DNA of 64,000 nt from Chelatococcus reniformis (GTDB lineage Bacteria > Pseudomonadota > Alphaproteobacteria > Rhizobiales > Beijerinckiaceae). The stretch is from the NCBI RefSeq assembly GCF_014640075.1, contig NZ_BMGG01000001.1:620001-684000 (forward strand), read 5' to 3'. This document shows, piece by piece, positions 53,077 through 60,161 of the stretch. The notes beneath the pieces are model-generated. The model searched no databases, was not told the origin of the DNA, and was given only the letters and a program-made list of their open reading frames with translations. The translations under genes were made by a program, and so were the position numbers. Numbering within the stretch: position 1 is the first letter of the stretch; the number at the start of each line of letters is the position of its first letter.

Positions 53077-54077
53077 TGCACCAGCCCCCGCTGCCAGGAC
53101 AGCAACCGGTCGCGCAGCTTGAAGAGCAGCGTGATCAGGCCGGAGCAGGAGAGCGCCATCACCGCCAGCGCCGCATACATGTTGGCGTAGGAGGCCCACC
53201 CTTGCGCCCATTGCAGGTACCAGCCCAGCCCGGCCTTGACGCCCAGCATCTCGGCCACGACCAGCACGGCGAACGAGCCGCCGAGCCCCATGAACAGGCC
53301 GACGAAGACGTGCGGCATGGCCGCCGGGATCGCCACCTTGAGGATGAGGAAGCGTTCGCTGGCGCCGAGCGTGCGGGCGACGTCATAGTAGGCCTTGCTG
53401 ACGCCGGCGATGCCCGACCAGGTGAGCACCGTGACGGGAAAGCCGGTGGCCAGCGCGATCAGGAAGGTGCTGGCGCTCCAGCTCGACGGGAACAGGAAGA
53501 AGGCCAGCGGCAGCCAGGCGGTCGCCGGGAGCGGCCCGACGAAGCGCAGCAGCGGATGCACCCAATAGCCGACGGCGCGCGACCAGCCGATGGCGACGCC
53601 GGTGATGAAGCCCACAGCGGCGCCGACGAGGTAACCGCCGCCGAGCAGCGCGAAGGACCGCCACACGCTCTCGCCGAGCCGACGCCAATCGTCGAGGAAC
53701 ACCTCGAGGATGGCCTGCGGCGGCGGGAAGAACGGCATCGGCAGCAGCGCGTACTTGGCCGTCACCGCCTCCCAGACGCCGAACCAGACGGCGAGCACCA
53801 CCAGCCAGCGCGAGACGGCCTTGAGCCGGGTCGCGATCACCGGCGACCAGCCGGCGGCCACGCTCAGCAGCGCGAGGAGCGCGCCGAAGCCGATGGCGGC
53901 GTTGCCGAACTCCGGCGTGCGGGCGAAGTCGCCCTCCTCCGGCCACTGCAGGGTGAAGACGCCGACGGCGATCCAGCCGAGCCCGGCGATCAGGGCGATG
54001 GTGTCGAGGCGCCAAGACGGCCGCCGCGCGGCCGTCATTGTCAGGCTCCCCGTGTGATCGTCTCCGACCGCACTCAT
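53070..54077 (-). CDS. SsuC/TauC-type ABC transporter permease with extra N-terminal helices
   Basis: A 335-residue permease. The C-terminal 250 residues are the usual BPD_transp_1 domain with the EAA loop (DVARTLGASERFLILKVAIPAAMP). Two additional hydrophobic segments at about 27-48 and 60-80 are not present in standard SsuC (about 260 residues). GGAAGGAAGCG precedes the ATG. It is separated from its binding protein gene by a gap containing a large inverted repeat (54118-54231). Confidence 0.86.
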   Translation of the reverse strand: MSAVGDDHTGSLTMTAARRPSWRLDTIALIAGLGWIAVGVFTLQWPEEGDFARTPEFGNAAIGFGALLALLSVAAGWSPVIATRLKAVSRWLVVLAVWFGVWEAVTAKYALLPMPFFPPPQAILEVFLDDWRRLGESVWRSFALLGGGYLVGAAVGFITGVAIGWSRAVGYWVHPLLRFVGPLPATAWLPLAFFLFPSSWSASTFLIALATGFPVTVLTWSGIAGVSKAYYDVARTLGASERFLILKVAIPAAMPHVFVGLFMGLGGSFAVLVVAEMLGVKAGLGWYLQWAQGWASYANMYAALAVMALSCSGLITLLFKLRDRLLSWQRGLVQW

Positions 54078-54117
54078 CTCGCTTCCTTCCGTGGTGACCG
54101 ATGGATTGCGGCCCCGC

Positions 54118-54231
54118 CGTCATGGCCGGGCTCGACCCGGCCATCCATCAACTTGAAGAACGACCCGCTGAGGCGCCTATACACGGCGTTTACTTAGCGG
54201 ATGGGTGGCCGGGTCGAGCCCGGCCATGACG
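54118..54231. repeat. Large inverted repeat with 26-bp arms
   Basis: 54118-54143 and 54206-54231 are perfect reverse complements, each holding its own GGCCGGG-CTCGA-CCCGGCC hairpin. The 62-base centre is less G+C-rich. The arms belong to the same family as 21571-21664 and 62276-62302. It lies between the binding-protein and permease genes of the Ssu-like operon. Confidence 0.85.
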
Positions 54232-54331
54232 CGGGAGCGTCGCGCGACGGCCGTGGCTCGTTGCCCGTGGCCGGGCCGCCCGCCGGCGCACGCACAGGGT
54301 CATGCCGGTTCTGATGCCGCCGCCAGGGCCC

Positions 54332-55435
54332 TCAGCTCAGCACGTCCGCGTAGACGCGGTCGGCGAACTTAGCCGTATCCGTGCTCGGCTTGAACACGTT
54401 CACGGTCTTGAGCTCCTTGGCGTAGTCGGCGATCTGGCCCTTCAGGTCGGCGCCGAGCGGATGATCGTGGTGCGTGTGGCTCTTCAGCATGGCGGCCAGA
54501 TCCTCGGGCGAGCCCTTCATGCCGTACTTGGCGTAAATCTTGACCGCCTCGTCGGGCTTCTCGGCGACGAAGTTGCCGGCCTCCAGGAAGGCTCGGGTCA
54601 GCGCCGCGGCGGCGGGCTTGTTGCTGCGCAGCAGGCTGCCGCGGATGCCGATGACGCAGCAGGTGCGGTGGGCATATTCGCCGGACAGATTGTTGGCGAT
54701 CTCGACCAGCCCTGGGTCCCTGCGCCAGAGGAAGGCGAGCGGGTCGCCGGCGGTAAGGGCCTGCGCCTCCCCTTTCTGCACGGCGAGCGCCAGGAGATCG
54801 AGGGGATACTGGCGCCACTCCACGTCGTTGATCGGGTCGATGCCATTCTTGGCCAGCACGATGGAGAAGAAGTTCTTGTCGGGGCTGGCCTGGTCGCTGA
54901 CGGCGATGACCTTGCCCTTGAGCGACTGGAGCGTCGTGGTGCCCGCCTGCTGCGAGCCGATCAGCCGCATGCAGCCGCCATGGATGCCGGCGGTGATCTT
55001 GACGTCGAAGCCCTGCTCCAGCGGCTTCAGCCACCGCAGCGCCATGCCGAGACCGGCGTCGGCCTTGCCGGTGGCGATCGATTCCAGGAGCTGCTCGGTG
55101 GAGCTGCCGAAGGAGACGAAGCTGACGTCGAGATTGTTCTTCTCGAAGAAGCCGGCCTCCTTGGCGACCGGCGCCGCCGCCGTGCAGATCGCCGTCGGGT
55201 TCCACGCCACCGTCAACGCCGTGCGCTGCGCCGGCCCTTCCACCGCCGCGAGCTTGAGCGAGCTGTCGCAGATGGGGAAATCGAGCGGCGGCCGACCGCC
55301 GGGGACGGCCAGCGCGGCGATCGCGCCGAGGGGTAGTGCCGCGCCCGCGCCGACCCCGAGGGCCAGGAGGTGGCGGCGGCTGATCGCGGGAGCGGAGGAG
55401 GGGCGAACGGGCTGGTGTGGGTCGGCGCTGGACAT
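54332..55435 (-). CDS. ABC transporter substrate-binding protein with Tat-type signal (SsuA/TauA/NrtA class)
   Basis: A 367-residue exported protein. The signal has the twin-Arg motif SRRHLLAL followed by a hydrophobic core and an Ala-rich end (about 18-45). The mature protein is an NMT1-like binding fold (FGSSTEQLLESIATGKADAG). AGGAG supports ATG at 55435. It precedes the permease and ATPase genes on the same strand. Likely ligands are sulfonates or related oxyanions. It differs clearly from the second binding protein at 56220. Confidence 0.85.
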   Translation of the reverse strand: MSSADPHQPVRPSSAPAISRRHLLALGVGAGAALPLGAIAALAVPGGRPPLDFPICDSSLKLAAVEGPAQRTALTVAWNPTAICTAAAPVAKEAGFFEKNNLDVSFVSFGSSTEQLLESIATGKADAGLGMALRWLKPLEQGFDVKITAGIHGGCMRLIGSQQAGTTTLQSLKGKVIAVSDQASPDKNFFSIVLAKNGIDPINDVEWRQYPLDLLALAVQKGEAQALTAGDPLAFLWRRDPGLVEIANNLSGEYAHRTCCVIGIRGSLLRSNKPAAAALTRAFLEAGNFVAEKPDEAVKIYAKYGMKGSPEDLAAMLKSHTHHDHPLGADLKGQIADYAKELKTVNVFKPSTDTAKFADRVYADVLS

Positions 55436-55695
55436 GACATAGACTCCTGCGGACAAGACGGGGCGCTCGCGGAAGCGATGATCCGCGGTTTCGAACTCAA
55501 CAGTGCTGATCGAGGCACAGGGAAGCCGGCCGATCAGATGAATTTCACCCGATCGGAGCGAGACGCCCCGGCGTCAACGTATTCGTCAGCTTCCTGCCGA
55601 TCAGACCATTGCGGCTGGCCGGCGGGTAGTGGGGAGCGCGGCGAGCTATTCTGATCTCATCTTCTCACGCTCGGTAACGTTCGCGCCCCCGGTGC

Positions 55696-56223
55696 CTACG
55701 GCTTGCCGGGGTGACGATGAATCGGGTCCACCCAGTGGACGGCCTCCGGCTTCTCCACCGGGTCGACGTCGGTGATGTTGACGACCACCGCCTCGTTGTC
55801 GGAACGCACCAGCACGCATTGCAGCGGCTGGTCCGGGTCGGCGTTGATCTCCTGGTGCGGCACGAAGGGCGGCACGAAGATGAAATCGCCTGGCCCGGCC
55901 TCCGCGACGAACTCCAGCCGGTCGCCCCAGCGCATGCGCGCCTTGCCGCTGACCACGTAGATGACGCTCTCAAGCTCGCCGTGATGGTGCACGCCCGTCT
56001 TGGCGTCGGGGTCGATCGATACGGTCCCGGCCCAGATCTTCTGCGCGCCGACGCGGGCCTGATTGATTGCCGCCTGGCGGAACATGCCGGGTGTCTGGGC
56101 GGTGTTGGGGTCGAGCTTGTCGCCCGGGATCACGCGCACGCCGTCGTGCTTCCAGCGCGGCTCGCCCTGGGCATGGTCGTGACCGTGATCGTGCCCATGG
56201 GCGGAGGGGGACTGCTTGCTCAT
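55696..56223 (-). CDS. Cupin-domain protein with His-rich N-terminus
   Basis: A 175-residue single-cupin protein. The N-terminus holds HGHDHGHDH (about 9-17), a likely metal-binding tail. The cupin metal site is His79/His80/His81 with Glu83 or 85, and His123 later (PHQEIN). Its ATG overlaps the upstream SsuA-like stop (ATGA at 56220-56223), so it is translationally coupled to the organosulfur genes. It could be a small dioxygenase or a sensing/storage protein. Confidence 0.82.
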   Translation of the reverse strand: MSKQSPSAHGHDHGHDHAQGEPRWKHDGVRVIPGDKLDPNTAQTPGMFRQAAINQARVGAQKIWAGTVSIDPDAKTGVHHHGELESVIYVVSGKARMRWGDRLEFVAEAGPGDFIFVPPFVPHQEINADPDQPLQCVLVRSDNEAVVVNITDVDPVEKPEAVHWVDPIHRHPGKP

Positions 56224-57185
56224 CGGGTTTCTCGCTTCGCTTCGAGGCTGGCCTGCCCCGAAGCGATCGCCCCGTTGAACGAGCTGTCAAGCACGTCGGC
56301 CGCTTTCAGCGGCTTGGAGATCAGCCCGCTGCGCGCGTAGAGGTCGATGGTGGTCTGCTCGTCGCCGACGACGCTCGCATCGATCGGCGCCAGCACCGGC
56401 CGAGCACGGCTCAGCCACAGCAGCGGCACCTCGGGCTTGAGGCCCATGAGCTTGGCCCAGGTGGCCGCGTAGCTCTCCACATTGGCAACGGACCAGGCAC
56501 GGGCCGCGGCGTAGCGGTGGATGAAGTCGGTGAGCGCCTCGCGCTTGTTGGCGATCGCGTCGTCGCGGGCCACCTGGAAGCCGAGGCCGGGGGTCACCCC
56601 CTCGCCGGTGGCGATGCGCCGCGCGCCGAACAGGATCTCCTCCTGGGCGACGTAGGGCTCCCAGGTGGACCAGGCGTCGATCGAGCCGGTCGAGTAGGCG
56701 GCCTTGGCATCGGCCGGCGACAGGAACACCAGCTTGACGTCGGCGGGCGCAAGCCCGGCCTTCTCCAGCCAGGCCAGCACGAGCTGATGGCCGATCGAGC
56801 CCTTGCCGGTGCCGATGGACTTGCCTTTGAGGTCGGCGAAGGTGGTGACGGGGCTGTCCTTGCGCACCAGCACCGCGAGCCCCGCCTGGTTGGAGCGAAT
56901 GGCCGCGATCGCCTTCACCGGCACGCCCGCCGCGGCGGCGAAGGTGAAGGGCGCATCGCCCACCACGCCGGTCTCGATGGCCCCGGCGTTCAGGGCTTCG
57001 AGCAGGGGCGCGGCCGCGGCGAACTCGCGCCATTCGATGCGATAGGGCGCACCGTCCAGCACCCCGGCGGCGGCCATCACCGCCTGCACGTTCCCCTTCT
57101 GGTCGCCCACGCGCAGCACGGTCTCGGCCGCGGCGGGCGCGGCCATCGCCAGCGTCAGCAGGAGCGCGAGCGCGAAGCGCCTCAT
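56220..57185 (-). CDS. SsuA-like aliphatic sulfonate binding protein
   Basis: A 321-residue periplasmic binding protein. The signal peptide is at 1-20 (ends PAAAE). LRVGDQKGNVQAVMAAAGVL and GKGSIGHQLVLAWLEKAGL are typical SsuA segments. It overlaps the monooxygenase gene upstream by four bases and the cupin gene downstream by four bases. No permease directly adjoins it; it may share the permease/ATPase at 52288-54077 with the other binding protein. Confidence 0.88.
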   Translation of the reverse strand: MRRFALALLLTLAMAAPAAAETVLRVGDQKGNVQAVMAAAGVLDGAPYRIEWREFAAAAPLLEALNAGAIETGVVGDAPFTFAAAAGVPVKAIAAIRSNQAGLAVLVRKDSPVTTFADLKGKSIGTGKGSIGHQLVLAWLEKAGLAPADVKLVFLSPADAKAAYSTGSIDAWSTWEPYVAQEEILFGARRIATGEGVTPGLGFQVARDDAIANKREALTDFIHRYAAARAWSVANVESYAATWAKLMGLKPEVPLLWLSRARPVLAPIDASVVGDEQTTIDLYARSGLISKPLKAADVLDSSFNGAIASGQASLEAKRETR

Positions 57186-58270
57186 GCCGCCTCCGCATCG
57201 GCCGGCCGCGTCCGCGCGATCAATTCGCGCGTCGCCGGCAAGAGCTCCCGGCCGTATTGGACGGTATCCTCGTAGGGGTCGAAGCCGCGGATCAGGAAGG
57301 TGGTGATGCCGAGGTCGTAATAATCGCGCAGCGCCTCGGCGACCTGCTCGGCCGTGCCGACCAGCGCTGTCGAGTTGCCCTTGGCGCCGGTCAGCGCGGC
57401 AAGCTCCGTCCACAGCCGCTTGTCGAGTCGGGCGCCCTGGGCGGCGGCGGCGAGCAGGCGCTGGGAGCCGGCGTTCGCGGGCTCCTTGCTCCGGGCATAG
57501 CCGGTCACGTTCTGCAGCGCCCGCGCCTGTTCGAGGATCGACTGCGCCCGAGCCCAGGCCTGCTCCTCGGTATCGGCCAGGATCGGCCGCATGGAGAGGC
57601 TGAAGCGGACCTGGCGACCGTGCCTTGCCGCTGCGGCACGCACCCGTTCCACCGTCTCGCGCACTTGCTCGTGGGTCTCGCCCCACAGGGCATAGACGTC
57701 GGCATGCTTGCCGCCGACCTCGAGCGCCGCGTCGGACGAGCCGCCGAAGTAGAGCGGGATGCGCGGCGGCCGCACGCTCTTCACGCTCGAGAAGGCCTTG
57801 TCGAAGCGGTAGAAGCGCCCGGCGTGGTCGAACGGCGCCTCCGCCGTCCATTCGCGCTTGAGCACCTCGAGATATTCGTCGGTGCGGGCGTAACGCTCGT
57901 CCTTGCCAATGAAGCTGCCGTCCTGGGCCAGCTCGGCGTCGTCCCCGCCGGTGATGACGTGCACGGCCACGCGGCCGTCGGTGAGCTGGTCCAGGGTGGC
58001 GAACTGTCGGGCGGCGACGGTCGGCGCGATGAAGCCCGGTCGGTGCGCGATCATCAGCCCGAGCCGCTCGGTGACGAAACCGGCGTAGGCGGCCACGAGC
58101 AGAGAGTCCGGGCTGGTCGAGTGGAAGGCGATGAGCGCCCGGTCGAAGCCGCCGGCCTCGTGGGCCTGCGCCAGCTTGCCGATGTAGGCCTTGTCGACGA
58201 CGGGCCCCTCGGCCGGATGGATCTCCGAGCCGTGTCGCGAGCCGATGAAGCCGATGAAGTCGATGCTCAT
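57182..58270 (-). CDS. ssuD: FMNH2-dependent alkanesulfonate monooxygenase, SsuD-like
   Basis: A 362-residue bacterial-luciferase-like (LLM) monooxygenase. HVITGGDDAELAQDGSFIGKDERYARTDE and LYFGGSSDAALEVGGKHADVYALWGET closely follow SsuD. The reaction is sulfonate + O2 + FMNH2 to aldehyde + sulfite. AGGGAGATCGCC precedes ATG at 58270. It is coupled to the SsuA-like gene by ATGA. No flavin reductase (SsuE) is seen nearby. Confidence 0.85.
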   Translation of the reverse strand: MSIDFIGFIGSRHGSEIHPAEGPVVDKAYIGKLAQAHEAGGFDRALIAFHSTSPDSLLVAAYAGFVTERLGLMIAHRPGFIAPTVAARQFATLDQLTDGRVAVHVITGGDDAELAQDGSFIGKDERYARTDEYLEVLKREWTAEAPFDHAGRFYRFDKAFSSVKSVRPPRIPLYFGGSSDAALEVGGKHADVYALWGETHEQVRETVERVRAAAARHGRQVRFSLSMRPILADTEEQAWARAQSILEQARALQNVTGYARSKEPANAGSQRLLAAAAQGARLDKRLWTELAALTGAKGNSTALVGTAEQVAEALRDYYDLGITTFLIRGFDPYEDTVQYGRELLPATRELIARTRPADAEAA

Positions 58271-58292
58271 GGCGATCTCCCTTGGCGTCCCG

Positions 58293-59432
58293 TCAGAGGC
58301 CGAGCGCGCGGCGGCCGGCGGCGGTCCGCACACTGTCGTCCTGAGGGGTGTGGATGCGGGCGCACAGCACGTCGCGCAGGTGGCGCTCCAGCGGGTTGGC
58401 GCGGGCGAGCCCCGGGTTGCCGGCGAGCACAACGGCCTGCTCGACGGCAGCGATGGCATTGGCGCAGACGGTCATCTTGACGATGCCGCTGTCGACGCCC
58501 GCCAGCCGCGCGCCCCGGTCGACATCCTGGGCCAGGCTGCGGATCAGCCGCTCGTTGACCGCGAGCAGCCGCTCGATCTCGCCGATCGCGTCCTGAAAGC
58601 GCGGCAGCGTGGCGAGCGGCGCGCCGAGCCCGGCCGGCGTCCGCGTCTTGGCAAAGTCCACGAACCAATCACGGGCGGCGAGCGCAACCCCGTCATAGAG
58701 CGAGGCCAGCATGGCCGCGCTCCAGGCCTGAGCCTCGGGCTCAGGGGCCAGCCAGTCCTGCGGCCGGCGCACGTCCACCGCGTGATCGAGGGGAACAGCC
58801 ACCTCGTCCAGCACGACATCGTGGCTGCCGCTGGCTCGCAGGCCCAGATGGTCCCAGCTCTCGACGGTCCGAATACCCGGCGCATCGGCCGGCACCAGGA
58901 AGGTGCCGACGCGCGGCTCCGCCTCGTCGGTGCGAGCCCAGACGGCGAGCCAGCGCAGCACCGGGATGCCGGTCGCGTAGATCTTGTGGCCGCTGATCAG
59001 CCAGCGCTCGCCGTCGCGCCGCGCCGTGGTCTGCGGCAGCCCCCCGCGCGCGGGCGAGCCGAGCTCCGGCTCGACGCGCAGCGCGTTGATGAGCGCCGGC
59101 CCGGCGAGGGCATCGCCGGCGACACGGACCGCCAGATGGCGCGGCCAGTCGGGCGCCGCCAGCCGCGAATGCTGGAGATACTGCATGCTCAGCACCAGCG
59201 CCGTCGCCGGGCAGCCGCGGGCAATCCGGCCGATGACCGCGCTCGCCTCGGCCAGGCCGGCGCCGCGGCCGCCGAACGCCTTGGGCGTCGCCAAGGTCAG
59301 CAGCCCCGCCTCCCAGAGGCGATCGACATGGCCTATGGGGAACGACCCTTCGCGATCGTGCTGCGCCGCCGCGCCGGCAAATTCCGCCGCGAGGGCGTCG
59401 ACCGACACGAGAGAGGCCACAGGCTTGTTCAT
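58293..59432 (-). CDS. Acyl-CoA-dehydrogenase-fold flavin monooxygenase, SfnB/DszC-like
   Basis: A 379-residue protein of the ACAD fold. GFGGRGAGLAEASAVIGRIARGCPATALV and GHKIYATGI match the SfnB/DszC branch, which uses flavin in sulfur or other oxygenation rather than CoA oxidation. It lies 22 bp before the SsuD-like gene and is probably the first gene of this operon. The ATG at 59432 is the first ATG in frame; no strong ribosome site is visible. Confidence 0.82.
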   Translation of the reverse strand: MNKPVASLVSVDALAAEFAGAAAQHDREGSFPIGHVDRLWEAGLLTLATPKAFGGRGAGLAEASAVIGRIARGCPATALVLSMQYLQHSRLAAPDWPRHLAVRVAGDALAGPALINALRVEPELGSPARGGLPQTTARRDGERWLISGHKIYATGIPVLRWLAVWARTDEAEPRVGTFLVPADAPGIRTVESWDHLGLRASGSHDVVLDEVAVPLDHAVDVRRPQDWLAPEPEAQAWSAAMLASLYDGVALAARDWFVDFAKTRTPAGLGAPLATLPRFQDAIGEIERLLAVNERLIRSLAQDVDRGARLAGVDSGIVKMTVCANAIAAVEQAVVLAGNPGLARANPLERHLRDVLCARIHTPQDDSVRTAAGRRALGL

Positions 59433-59636
59433 CCGCCGATGATGGGAGTGGCCGGCCGGGAAGGTCAAGGCGAACAGCTTTGCGTATTCGCGCGACGCCA
59501 GAGGATTATTTTTCGCTGGGCGGCATATTTGTAGGCCCGGTCAAGTTGGCGAGAGTTCTATTCCTTTCACCGTCGCCTGCTTGAAAAATCCTGCTCCCTC
59601 TCGAGAGATCGCCAGCGCCCCTCGGCGCCGCCGGGC

Positions 59637-59771
59637 TCAGCTCGCCAGAAGCAGGGTGGCAGCGACGCTCGCCCCGGTCGCTGCCACTATGACGACGGCG
59701 ACGACCGCCTTGTCATAGTAGCGGATGAGGCGCGTGCGCCGGGCGTCGGCGATCCAGTCGTCGGAAATCAT
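59637..59771 (-). CDS. 44-residue single-pass membrane protein
   Basis: A tiny protein, with a charged N-terminus (DDWIADARRTRLIRYYDK) followed by one hydrophobic helix (about 23-43). It starts two bases after the stop of another tiny membrane ORF, so they are likely coupled. The ribosome site is weak. I do not recognise it; its composition looks like a genuine small membrane protein, perhaps a partner subunit. Confidence 0.5.
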   Translation of the reverse strand: MISDDWIADARRTRLIRYYDKAVVAVVIVAATGASVAATLLLAS

Positions 59772-59773
59772 GG

Positions 59774-59884
59774 TCACACCCGCACGGCCTGAATGGAGGT
59801 GAGCGCGAGTGCGCCGACGGCCATGGCCGACCACCCGATCGGGGTGGCGAAGAGGATGGAGAAGGCGGAGTGGAGAGCGGTCAT
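59774..59884 (-). CDS. 36-residue hydrophobic membrane protein
   Basis: A 36-residue peptide that is almost wholly hydrophobic (SAFSILFATPIGWSAMAVG). AGGA lies twelve bases before the ATG. Only two bases separate it from the 44-residue ORF on the same strand. The two are divergent from the OmpA-like gene and share its 277-bp control region. Function unknown. Confidence 0.45.
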   Translation of the reverse strand: MTALHSAFSILFATPIGWSAMAVGALALTSIQAVRV

Positions 59885-60045
59885 CAGGGTGGTCCTTGGG
59901 GATGTGCCCCGGCGCGGTACCGGCGGGTCACCACACCAAATGCAAACGGGGGGCCAAGCGAGCACGCTGAAAAGGCCAGCGAATTCAATCCGACCTCGTG
60001 CTTTGCCGCCTCGCCCGCCGACTTGCGAAGCCGTATCGCGACGGG

Positions 60046-60132
60046 CCTTCGCATTTTGCGAAGGGCGATCCGCCATCTTCCTGACCATGTTGGCGGGAAC
60101 AAGCGGCGCCCCCCGGACGGTCTCCGGGGGGC
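60046..60132 (+). promoter_or_regulatory. Two perfect hairpins in the OmpA-like gene's 5' region
   Basis: CCTTCGC-ATTTT-GCGAAGG (60046-60064) is a 7-bp stem with a 5-base loop. GCCCCCCGGA-CGGTC-TCCGGGGGGC (60108-60132) is a 10-bp stem with a 5-base loop. The second ends 29 bases before the ATG at 60162, directly ahead of GAGGAGAG. No T run follows either, so they are not simple terminators; a leader RNA role or a regulator site is possible. Confidence 0.5.
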
Positions 60133-60161
60133 TGGGGCGACGGGGGCAAAGAGGAGAGATC

